Made by a program: the position numbers and the translations under genes. The notes under the pieces are model-generated. The model was not told where the DNA came from. It saw nothing but the letters and a program-made list of their open reading frames with translations, and made no database searches. This document shows positions 1-6,908 of a stretch of 12,686 nt of DNA, one piece after another (the stretch's first letter is position 1; each line of letters begins with the position of its first letter). This DNA is from Actinomycetota bacterium. GTDB taxonomy: Bacteria > Actinomycetota > Acidimicrobiia > Acidimicrobiales > Microtrichaceae. The stretch spans positions 1 to 12,686 of the forward strand of contig SXMI01000203.1 in assembly GCA_005777415.1 (NCBI GenBank). The letters run 5' to 3'.

Positions 1-361
1 CGTCCTCGACGGTGTAGCGGTAGCCGTCGCGGCCGCGGATGCGCTGGTCGCCCCCGGAGCAGAAGGCCCAGCCGCCGTCGCGGGGCGACGGGCCGTTTCC
101 GGTGAGCAGGACGCAGCCGACATCCGAGGTCTGTCGGGCGTGGTCGAGCACCCGGTACAACTCGTCGACGGTCGCCGGGCGGAAGGCGTTGCGGACCTCA
201 GGCCGGTCGAAGGCGACCCGGACGACGCCGACGTCGACCGCCCGGTGGTAGGTCACGTCGCGCAGGTCGTCGAACCCGGCCACCGTGGTCCAGGCCGTCG
301 GGTCGAAGATCGCCGAGACCTCGGGGGCCTCGTCGGCGGCCGGGGGTGCGTCGTCGCTCAC
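1..361 (-). CDS. menB: 1,4-dihydroxy-2-naphthoyl-CoA synthase (naphthoate synthase), N-terminal part, cut by left window edge
   Basis: This crotonase-fold enzyme of menaquinone biosynthesis closes the second ring of o-succinylbenzoyl-CoA to give 1,4-dihydroxy-2-naphthoyl-CoA in the cytoplasm. About 120 residues are visible. They carry hallmarks of actinobacterial MenB: VTYHRAVD, FDRPEVRNAFRP, DELYRVLDHARQTSD, and GPSPRDGGWAFCSGGDQRIRG, which holds the crotonase oxyanion-hole GGD region. The C-terminal half lies outside the window. An in-frame ATG at 373 would add MLAA, but that ATG forms part of a TATGCT hexamer lying exactly 7 nt upstream of the GTG at 361. I therefore prefer GTG 361 as a leaderless start (protein begins MSDDAPPAADEAP). 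A strong hairpin at 412-462 separates the gene from the lipoprotein gene upstream. The family call is very secure. The exact start is inferred. Confidence 0.93.
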   Translation of the reverse strand, partial: MSDDAPPAADEAPEVSAIFDPTAWTTVAGFDDLRDVTYHRAVDVGVVRVAFDRPEVRNAFRPATVDELYRVLDHARQTSDVGCVLLTGNGPSPRDGGWAFCSGGDQRIRGRDGYRYTVED

Positions 362-368
362 GGCGGCG

Positions 369-374
369 AGCATA
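369..374 (-). promoter_or_regulatory. -10 element TATGCT for leaderless menB
   Basis: On the minus strand TATGCT is followed by 7 nt (CGCCGCC) and then GTG at 361. It fits the actinobacterial TANNNT -10 consensus at the spacing that puts the transcription start on the first base of the start codon. No TTGACA-like -35 element is visible, and no Shine-Dalgarno sequence precedes the GTG. Confidence 0.55.
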
Positions 375-411
375 CGGTCCCCGCCGTCCGTGACCGGGAC
401 GGCCACGCGGA

Positions 412-462
412 CCGGCCTGCGGTGTCCGGACCGACGAGGGGTCCGGACGTTCCGCAGGCCGG
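412..462 (-). terminator. Two-tier 19-bp hairpin between the 5'-nucleotidase lipoprotein gene and menB
   Basis: The outer arms 412-422 (ccggcctgcgg) and 452-462 (ccgcaggccgg) are perfect inverted repeats of 11 bp. Inside them, gtccggac occurs at 424-431 and again at 441-448. Because that octamer is its own reverse complement, the copies pair to give 8 more base pairs around a 9-nt loop. Only a 1/3-nt internal loop interrupts the stem. The structure starts 20 nt after the stop codon of the lipoprotein gene and ends 37 nt before the menB -10 hexamer. There is no U-tract, so it would be a terminator of the non-canonical GC-rich type, or a protein-binding site. The inverted repeat is directly visible; the function is inferred from position. 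Confidence 0.6.
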
Positions 463-482
463 CACTGTGGGGGGACGGTGGA

Positions 483-3400
483 TCAGGGGGTGACGACGAT
501 TCGGCCCTCACCGCCGGCCGGGTACTGCGCCGCGCTCACGGTCGGCCGGGACGGCAGGCCACCCGGGGTCCCGGCGGCCAGGCTCAGCAGGTAGTCGACC
601 CACACCGCCTCGTAGGTGGCACCCAGGTTCACCCGGTCGGAGGCCGGGGTGTTGAGGAGCGTCGTGAAGTTGTCCCCACCTTCAGCCGTGAAGCTGTTCG
701 TGACGATCCGAACCGACGGCGCGCCGTCGACCACGACCCCGGCGTCGACGATCTTCGTCCCGTCCGGGAGCACCACCTCACGCACACGGTTGCCGGGGGT
801 CGTGACCGTGCCGCTGGTGATGACCTGGGCCGTGTTCGACGCCTGATAGGTCACCTGCATGCCGCCGACCTGGAGGAACTGGCCGCCTGCTCCCGGCAGG
901 CTCGCCGCCGAGCGCTCGAGGATCTCCTTCAACTCGACGGCGGTCACGTCGTTGACCACGGTGAGCAGGTTCGTGAAGAAGGCGAGCGTGTCCAGGGTGT
1001 TCTTCCTCGTCACGACGCCGGGCGCCACGCCACCGACCGGCAGTGCCGGCCCGGCGTTGTCGCGGATCCCGCCGCCGTTCTGGACGGCCACGACCGGATT
1101 GCCGGGACCACGAGCAGGCAGACCGGCCGCCGGTGCGTACTCGTCGTAGGCGGCGAGGTACGCATCGGTCACGGTGTTGCCGGTGTTGGTCTCCGAGTTC
1201 CGGTTGCCCGGGGAGGTGAACGTGTTCGTCCCCCTCGCCGTGTTGAGCACGACCTCGGTGTTCACGATCGGCTGGTTGAACGCCGCCGTGCACGCCTCGA
1301 CCGGTGCGACCGCCGACGACTGAATGGCGGCATCGGGCGTCACGGCGTCGGTGATGCCGAGCGTCGTGGCGCCCGCCGAGGCGGGGACGACCCGGCGGGG
1401 GAAGCTGTCCTCGCCGTCGACCGACGCCACGTTGCCCGAAGCGTCGAACTGGACGTCGAGTCGACCCTGGTAGCGGTAGTTGCCGCTCGTCGTCACGATC
1501 GGGACCGAGGTCCCATCCGCTGCGGTCTGCAGGGTCGGGTAGGTGCCGACCGGAGCGGACTCGCCGGGGAGGAGCTCGTCGGCATCGGGCACCGCCGGGT
1601 TGGCGAGCAGTTCGTCGCCACCGCCGGCCACGGCCACGTCGATCCCCTCGAGCAGGCCGACCAGCGCCGCGTCGTTGGCGATGTTCTGGAGGTGCGAGAC
1701 GACGAGGATCCGCTCGACGCCGAAGTCGTCGCGGAGGCGATCCACCTCGACCTGCACGGTTGCGGCCGTGGATGCCAGATCCGGAGTCACCGTCACGTTG
1801 CGGGGCGAGGAGATCGTCGGCAGCAGCGGCGTCGTGGCACCCACGACACCGAACCGACCGCCGGTGAACCGGTCCGTGACGATCTTCGACTTCGCCACGA
1901 CCTGGTCGCCGACGGTCGAGCCGGTGAGCACGCCGTCCGGATCGAGGAGCGAGGCGAAGCCGGGCTCGCCCGAGAAGTCCAGGTTGGCCGACAGGAATGG
2001 CTGCGTGAGCCGGCCGTTCGTTCGGAAGCCCGAGATGAAGCGCTGGAGGAAGTCCGGATTGAAGTCGAACTCGTGGTTGCCGAGGACGTGGGCGTCGTAG
2101 TCGATCTGCCGCTGGGCGACGGCGTCGTAGACCGGGGTCGTCGACGGCGCCGGCGGCAGGACGCAGGCCAGCGCCGAGGAGGCCAGGAAGGCGTCGCCGG
2201 CGTACACGTTCACGACCGAGTTGCCCTGGGCCCGGGCGTCGCGCCGCTCGCGGTCCGCCACCGAGGCGAACCCGGCCACACCACCCACGGGCAGGCTCGT
2301 CCCGCTCGACGTCGCCGACTGCGGGAGCAGCGCCGACTCGCCGTCGTGGTTGTGGAGGAGCGTGAGCTCACCGGCGCCGTCGGGGTCGATCGGGCCGTAG
2401 AGCACGACGCTGCCCGAGATCTCGTGAGAGACCGTGACCAGTGGCAGGCCGCTGGGGCTGCGGTCGGCCTTGACGAAGGTCACGCCCTCGGGACCGGCGT
2501 CGGTCTGGGAAACCGGGAGGCCGAAGTCACGGGTGTTCAGGTACTGCAGGAACTGCGGATCGGCCGGGTCCGAGACGTCGTAGACCATGACGCCGCCGAC
2601 CCGCTCCAGGCCCACGAAGGCGAGCTGGTTGCCGTCGACGACACCGGTGGCCGCACCCTCGGGCTCGGGGCCCTTGTTGTCGGAACGGTCGTCGAAGGTC
2701 GAGTTCTCGTTGCCGACGTTGAAGTACTCGGGCAGCGTGGCGGCGATCACCTGCTCGAACTCGTCGCCGGTGTCGGCCACCCGGACGCCGTTCTCGTCGT
2801 AGACCGAGAACGACCGGGTGCCGAACGAGTTCAGCGCCGTGTACTGGCCGCTGCCGTTCTTCGGGCTGGTGTTCGTGATGTTCAGCCGGCCCACCTTCGC
2901 GTCGGTCTTGATCGTGGCGTCGGGGAACACGGTCGGGTCGAGCGTGACCGACTTGACCCGGACCTCCTCCTTGAAGCCGGTGTAGTCGCGGGCGTCGCCC
3001 TCGTTGGCGGTCAGGTAGTACGTCGTCGAGCCGACCCGGAACGACGCGATCGCGTCGGGCAGGGGCAGACCCTGGACCGGCCAGTTGGCCACGTTGATCG
3101 TGGAGTCCTTGTCGGAGGCGTCGATCCCGTTGCCCCCCAGGCTGTGATCGATCGTTCCGAGCGGCTGGATGGAGACGATCGACTTGCCGAGCAGGTCGAT
3201 CTCGGCGACGGCGTTGTTCTCCTGCAGCGTCACCCACGCCGTGGCGAAGGTCGGGTCGATCGAGGGGTACTCGGGCTCCAGGTCCTGGGCCACCGACGCA
3301 CCGGGGCCGAAGATGCGGACGCCCGCCGGCAGCTCACCGGCCCGGCTGCCACCGGCGTTGAAGTCGGTGAAGCCGATCGTCGTGGTGTTCGCCGCCACGA

Positions 3401-4001
3401 GCGGCGAGCCGGTGTAGGACGGCGAGGACGGCTCGAGGCTCGAGGTCAACGGGTAGAGCGCCTCGAGCTCGACGATGCTCACCGACCCCTCGGGGTCGAC
3501 GGCGTAGTCGGCGGACGGCTCACCCTCGTTCGCCACGACGGCCCGGGCACCGTTCGAGCCGATGACCACCGAGTCGGGGTCGGCGCCGACCGTGGCCTGA
3601 CCGAGGAACCGACCGTTGCGGTCGAAGGCGACGAGCGTGCCGGGGTCCGTCGCGACCGGTGCGGTCATCGTCACGAGCACCAGGCCGCGGCTGATGGCGG
3701 CGCTGGTCGGGCCCGACCCGTAGGCGGCCAGCGAGATGCGCTGGACGCGGGTCGGATTCGCCGGATCGGTGACGTCGACCAGGTCGATGCTGTTGTCGTC
3801 GCTGTTCGTGACGACCATCCGGTCGCGGTCCAGCGATGCGATCTCGCCGGACCCGTTCCCCAGGCCGGTCTCGTACCGGCCGAGCAGACCGAAGGTCGGG
3901 ACCGGTCCCGCCGGCGGTTGCGGCGGCGAGGGCATGACGCAGGCCGCGGCCACGAGGGCCAGCAGGGCGAGGACGGCGGAGGCGGACAGAATGCGACGCA
4001 T
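483..4001 (-). CDS. Lipoprotein with choice-of-anchor I domain fused to a 5'-nucleotidase/metallophosphatase module
   Basis: The product is 1172 aa. A lipoprotein signal (MRRILSASAV then LALLALVAAAC) puts the lipidated Cys at 21, followed by a Pro-rich linker. Residues ~35-530 match the choice-of-anchor I type, a beta-propeller-like region (SNDDNSIDLVDVTDPANPTR, VVANEGEPSADY, LTANEGDARDY). Residues ~545-820 form a metallophosphoesterase: LTLLHNHDGES (~549), GDAFLAS (~604), GNHEFDF (~643), VVSHLQ (~768). Residues ~930-1165 are a 5'-nucleotidase C-terminal domain with TNTGNTVTDAYL, QNGGGIRD (~977) and GGDNF (~1110). The likely role is surface hydrolysis of nucleotides or other phosphoesters. 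Histidines usual in the D-x-H and GGHSH metal motifs are replaced. ATG 4001 is chosen because GGGAG at 4008-4012 sits 6 nt upstream; ATG 4007 would leave no spacing. The lipobox is slightly weak (Ala at -3). The gene ends without a sortase or transmembrane anchor. Confidence 0.9.
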   Translation of the reverse strand: MRRILSASAVLALLALVAAACVMPSPPQPPAGPVPTFGLLGRYETGLGNGSGEIASLDRDRMVVTNSDDNSIDLVDVTDPANPTRVQRISLAAYGSGPTSAAISRGLVLVTMTAPVATDPGTLVAFDRNGRFLGQATVGADPDSVVIGSNGARAVVANEGEPSADYAVDPEGSVSIVELEALYPLTSSLEPSSPSYTGSPLVAANTTTIGFTDFNAGGSRAGELPAGVRIFGPGASVAQDLEPEYPSIDPTFATAWVTLQENNAVAEIDLLGKSIVSIQPLGTIDHSLGGNGIDASDKDSTINVANWPVQGLPLPDAIASFRVGSTTYYLTANEGDARDYTGFKEEVRVKSVTLDPTVFPDATIKTDAKVGRLNITNTSPKNGSGQYTALNSFGTRSFSVYDENGVRVADTGDEFEQVIAATLPEYFNVGNENSTFDDRSDNKGPEPEGAATGVVDGNQLAFVGLERVGGVMVYDVSDPADPQFLQYLNTRDFGLPVSQTDAGPEGVTFVKADRSPSGLPLVTVSHEISGSVVLYGPIDPDGAGELTLLHNHDGESALLPQSATSSGTSLPVGGVAGFASVADRERRDARAQGNSVVNVYAGDAFLASSALACVLPPAPSTTPVYDAVAQRQIDYDAHVLGNHEFDFNPDFLQRFISGFRTNGRLTQPFLSANLDFSGEPGFASLLDPDGVLTGSTVGDQVVAKSKIVTDRFTGGRFGVVGATTPLLPTISSPRNVTVTPDLASTAATVQVEVDRLRDDFGVERILVVSHLQNIANDAALVGLLEGIDVAVAGGGDELLANPAVPDADELLPGESAPVGTYPTLQTAADGTSVPIVTTSGNYRYQGRLDVQFDASGNVASVDGEDSFPRRVVPASAGATTLGITDAVTPDAAIQSSAVAPVEACTAAFNQPIVNTEVVLNTARGTNTFTSPGNRNSETNTGNTVTDAYLAAYDEYAPAAGLPARGPGNPVVAVQNGGGIRDNAGPALPVGGVAPGVVTRKNTLDTLAFFTNLLTVVNDVTAVELKEILERSAASLPGAGGQFLQVGGMQVTYQASNTAQVITSGTVTTPGNRVREVVLPDGTKIVDAGVVVDGAPSVRIVTNSFTAEGGDNFTTLLNTPASDRVNLGATYEAVWVDYLLSLAAGTPGGLPSRPTVSAAQYPAGGEGRIVVTP

Positions 4002-4018
4002 GGACATCTCCCAACGTT

Positions 4019-4043
4019 CACCGTGCCAGCGGGAGCACGGGTG
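4019..4043 (-). other. Hairpin upstream of the choice-of-anchor I/5'-nucleotidase gene
   Basis: On the minus strand the arms CACCCGTGC and GCACGGTG pair for 8 bp with one bulged C, around an 8-nt loop. The structure ends 17 nt before ATG 4001, just ahead of the GGGAG ribosome site, so it would sit in the mRNA leader. It also lies about 80 nt past the stop of the LLM oxidoreductase gene, so a terminator role is possible. The rest of the 121-nt gap 4002-4122 shows no clear -10/-35 pair. Confidence 0.35.
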
Positions 4044-4122
4044 AGCGCATCCTGCGGTACCCACCTGACGTCGAACCCCCGGACGGGTGTCGGCTCGCGG
4101 ACGTTCGGGTGAACTCTCGCCG

Positions 4123-5124
4123 TCAGCCGGCGACGGCGGTGACCAGTTCGGCGAGGAGGTCGTCCGCAGCCGCGTAGGGCGTGTAGATGCACACCCGCTC
4201 GGCGTGCGGGCCGTAGCGCCGCTCGATGGTCGCGGCCACCTGCGCCGGGGTGCCGCGCACCGCCACCAGCTCGAGCAGCTCGTCGGGGACCAACGCCGCC
4301 AGCTCGTCCCAGCGGCCCTCCCGGGTCAGGCCCTGGGCGACCGGCTGGATGTCGCCGAACCCCTCGTGCTCCAGTACCGGGCGGTACGCGGGCGTCGACG
4401 AGTAGAAGCCGAGGAGCGCCCGACACCCGGCGTCGGCGACCACCTGCTCGTCGTCGTCCCGTCCGCAGGCCACGATCAGCTCGGGCAGCACCTGGAAGGC
4501 GCCCAGGTCCGGTTCCCGGTGGGACAGGCCCTCGGCGACCGCCGGCAGCGTGCACTCGGCGAAGAACCGCTCGCTCGTCACCGGCATGACCGCGAGCTCG
4601 TCGGCCACCTCGGCGGCGAGCGCGCACATCCGGGGACCCAACCCACCCACGGCCAGGCGCGGCGGCCCGGCGGCGTGGGGCTGCGGCGAGAACATCGGCG
4701 TCATGAGCGTGTGGGTCCGGAACGGGCCCCGGTGGTCGAGCCGCTCACCGGTCTGCCACGTGCGGAACACCGCCCGGACGGCCGCGACCGTGTCACGCAT
4801 CCGCTCGACCGGCCGGTCGAAGTCGACCCCGAACCGTCGCTCCACGTGCGTTCGCACCTGCGCGCCCAGTCCGAGGGTGCACCGGCCGCCCGACAGCTCG
4901 TGCAGGTCCCAGGCCGAGTGCGCCAGGTGAATCGCGTTGCGGGGGAACGCGATCGCCACGTTCGTCATGACCGACACGTCGGCGGTTGCGGCGGCGAGCG
5001 CCAGCGGCACGAACACGTCGTGAGGGCCCTCGAAGGTGAACACGCCGTCGACCCCGGCCGCGGCCAGACGGCGGGTCTCGTCGGCCGCGCTCGTCAGGCC
5101 GTAGACGGGGGCGAGGACCCGCAC
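4123..5124 (-). CDS. LLM-class F420-dependent oxidoreductase (TIGR03617-type)
   Basis: This 333-aa protein has the full length expected of a bacterial luciferase-like monooxygenase-fold enzyme that uses coenzyme F420, or possibly FMN, in the cytoplasm. The sequence runs through family landmarks: the N-terminal barrel strand with VDGVFTFEGPHDVFVPLALAA (~25-46), TNVAIAFPRNAIHLAHSAWD, LSGGRCTLGLGAQVR (~81-95), the FRTHTLMTPMFSPQPH substrate loop, and PPRLAVGGLGPRM, ending in ERRYGPHAERVCIYTPY. The pattern resembles the TIGR03617 subfamily, whose substrates are not established. GTG 5124 is used. It lies 6 nt past the stop of the upstream amidohydrolase gene with no promoter-like hexamer or Shine-Dalgarno sequence between them, so translation is probably coupled and the two are cotranscribed. 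The fold is secure, F420 use likely, the substrate unknown. Confidence 0.9.
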   Translation of the reverse strand: MRVLAPVYGLTSAADETRRLAAAGVDGVFTFEGPHDVFVPLALAAATADVSVMTNVAIAFPRNAIHLAHSAWDLHELSGGRCTLGLGAQVRTHVERRFGVDFDRPVERMRDTVAAVRAVFRTWQTGERLDHRGPFRTHTLMTPMFSPQPHAAGPPRLAVGGLGPRMCALAAEVADELAVMPVTSERFFAECTLPAVAEGLSHREPDLGAFQVLPELIVACGRDDDEQVVADAGCRALLGFYSSTPAYRPVLEHEGFGDIQPVAQGLTREGRWDELAALVPDELLELVAVRGTPAQVAATIERRYGPHAERVCIYTPYAAADDLLAELVTAVAG

Positions 5125-5130
5125 GCCGGG

Positions 5131-6855
5131 TCAGCGACCGGTCGGCTCGGGGCGGGTGCCGCGGAGCAGACGCCCCGGCCGCTCGCCGGTCGGCTCGTCG
5201 TCCAGGCGCACGGGCACACCGGCACAGATCGTGGCGCCGTACCCGTGGGCCCGCTGGATCAGCCGACGGCCCCCGGCGGGCAGGTCGTGGGCCATCTCCG
5301 GCGGCGCCAACCGCAGGCCGTCGAGGTCGATGACGTTCACGTCGGCCCGGAATCCGGGCGCCAGCACGCCTCGGTCGCCGTAGCCGTAGAGCGCAGCGGT
5401 CTCGCTGGTCTGCATGGCGACGACCCGTTCCAGGTCGAACCGATCGCCCCGGTCCCGGTCGCGCACCCAGTGCGTCAGCATGTAGCTCGGCAGGCTCGCA
5501 TCGCAGAGCAGGCCGCAGTGCGCTCCGCCGTCACCGAGGCCGAGCACCGTGCCGGGGTGCTCGAGCATGGACTGCAGGGCACCGAAGTCACCGTGGCTGT
5601 AGCCGAGCAGCGGGAAGTACAGCAGTTCGTGACCGTCGCGCTGCAGCAGCAGGTCGTAGGCGACCTCGGCAGCCGGCCGGCCCTCCCGCTCGGCGATCGC
5701 CGCGACGCTGGCGGACGCCGCCGGCTCGTAGTCCGGCGGGTCGCCCAGCGGGAACAGCTTGTGGAAGCTCCGCAGCAGGTGGTTGGCGAAGTCGCCGACG
5801 TCGACCTGCTCGGAGAGGATCGCAGCGCGCACCTCGGGCGTGCGCATCCGGGCCACCCGCTCGGCGAGCGGCAGGTCGGCGATCCGTCGGTAGCTCGGGT
5901 TCGCGATGAACGGGTGCACCGACGACTCGAGGCCGAACAGCAGACACGCCGGCCGGCCGGCGACCTGCGGGACGACGTGCGCCCCCGTGGCGTTCGCCTC
6001 GTCGGCGAGCCGGAGCAGCTCCCGCCACTGCTCGGGCCAGACGTCGGACTGCAGGCAGTTGAAGGTCACCGTTCGGCCGCTCCGCCGGGACAGCTCCGCC
6101 ATCCAGGCGAACTCGTCGGCAGGAACGACCATGTCGCTGGCCAGCTCGAACACGCCACCGCCGGCCGCGCCCATGGCGTCGCCGATGCCGAGCAGCTCGT
6201 CGGGCGAGGCCGTCGTGCCGGCGGCGAGCTGTCCGTCCTTGGCCCGGTGCAGCACGGTGCGGGTGGTCGAGAACCCCGCCGCCCCGGCCCGGATCGCCTC
6301 GGCGACGATCTCGGCCATGGCCGCGACGTCCGCCGCGGTCGCCTCCTCGTTGGCCGCGCCCCGCTCCCCCATGACGTACGCGCGCACGGCGCCGTGCGGA
6401 ACGAGCGCCGCCACATCCATGACCCTGGGCAGGCGGTCGAGCTCGTCGAGGTACTCGGGGAACGTCTCCCAGTTCCAGCTCATCCCCTCGGCCAGTGCCG
6501 TGCCGGGGATGTCCTCCACCCCCTCCATCAGCTGGATCAGCCAGTCCCGGCGTTCGGGGGCGGCCGGGGCGAACCCGACCCCGCAGTTGCCCATGACCAC
6601 GGTGGTGACGCCGTGCCACCCGGACGGCGACATCTCGGGGTCCCAGGTCGCCTGCCCGTCGTAGTGCGTGTGGACGTCGACCCACCCGGGGGTGACGAGC
6701 CGACCGTCGGCGTCGATCTCGTGCCGGGCCCGCCCCGCTCGACCGGGCTCGGTCACCTCGACGACGATCTCGCCGTCGATCGCCACATCGGCGTGCGCCG
6801 CCGGCGCTCCCGTTCCGTCGACCACCAGACCGTTGCGGACCACCATGTCGTGCAT
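5131..6855 (-). CDS. D-aminoacylase-like amidohydrolase (N-acyl-D-amino-acid deacylase family)
   Basis: This 574-aa protein of the amidohydrolase superfamily is predicted to hydrolyse an amide or related bond in the cytoplasm. The N-terminal beta-sandwich (VVRNGLVVDGTGAPAAHADV) leads into VTPGWVDVHTHYDGQ with metal ligands His62 and His64, then VVMGNCGVGFAP with Cys91, the cysteine ligand typical of D-aminoacylases. Later come GFSTTRTVLHRAKDG, GLGDGGAHCGLLCDAS (~437-452, probable catalytic Asp) and GYGDRGVLAPGFRADVNVIDLDG. The histidines that follow in characterised D-aminoacylases appear as FELASD and VTFNCLQ, so the second metal site differs and the substrate may not be an N-acyl-D-amino acid. 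Two Met codons are possible, 6855 and 6846. The TACGCT hexamer 6 nt before 6855 supports 6855 as a leaderless start. The gene is coupled to the LLM oxidoreductase downstream. Confidence 0.9.
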   Translation of the reverse strand: MHDMVVRNGLVVDGTGAPAAHADVAIDGEIVVEVTEPGRAGRARHEIDADGRLVTPGWVDVHTHYDGQATWDPEMSPSGWHGVTTVVMGNCGVGFAPAAPERRDWLIQLMEGVEDIPGTALAEGMSWNWETFPEYLDELDRLPRVMDVAALVPHGAVRAYVMGERGAANEEATAADVAAMAEIVAEAIRAGAAGFSTTRTVLHRAKDGQLAAGTTASPDELLGIGDAMGAAGGGVFELASDMVVPADEFAWMAELSRRSGRTVTFNCLQSDVWPEQWRELLRLADEANATGAHVVPQVAGRPACLLFGLESSVHPFIANPSYRRIADLPLAERVARMRTPEVRAAILSEQVDVGDFANHLLRSFHKLFPLGDPPDYEPAASASVAAIAEREGRPAAEVAYDLLLQRDGHELLYFPLLGYSHGDFGALQSMLEHPGTVLGLGDGGAHCGLLCDASLPSYMLTHWVRDRDRGDRFDLERVVAMQTSETAALYGYGDRGVLAPGFRADVNVIDLDGLRLAPPEMAHDLPAGGRRLIQRAHGYGATICAGVPVRLDDEPTGERPGRLLRGTRPEPTGR

Positions 6856-6861
6856 GGCGAC

Positions 6862-6867
6862 AGCGTA
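6862..6867 (-). promoter_or_regulatory. -10 element TACGCT for leaderless D-aminoacylase-like gene
   Basis: On the minus strand TACGCT is followed by 6 nt (GTCGCC) and ATG 6855. The hexamer fits TANNNT at leaderless spacing, no Shine-Dalgarno sequence is present, and the 53-nt gap 6856-6908 gives room for a promoter. No recognisable -35 is seen; the upstream part is GC-rich and holds short direct repeats of ccgggga type. Confidence 0.5.
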
Positions 6868-6908
6868 GTGAGGATCGCCGACCGGGGGCCGGGGACCGGG
6901 GACTGCGC

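Noticed and set aside
4002..4064. 21-residue N-terminal extension of the 5'-nucleotidase lipoprotein
   Set aside because: It would bury the signal sequence behind a Cys/His-rich leader, and GGGAG is correctly spaced for ATG 4001 instead.
4070..4110. Repeated cggacg and cgaac/gttcg motifs after the LLM gene considered as a terminator
   Set aside because: The inverted arms are only about 5 bp and offset, while the cggacg copies are direct repeats; support is too weak.
285..4112. Very long plus-strand open frame opposite the 5'-nucleotidase gene
   Set aside because: Its translation is Arg/Val/Asp/Gly-rich without domains and mirrors codons of the well-supported minus-strand gene. Such antisense frames are expected at this G+C content.
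6868..6908. GC-rich direct repeats of ccgggga type considered as a terminator between the two amidohydrolase genes
   Set aside because: They are direct rather than inverted repeats; I could not build a convincing stem, and there is no U-tract.
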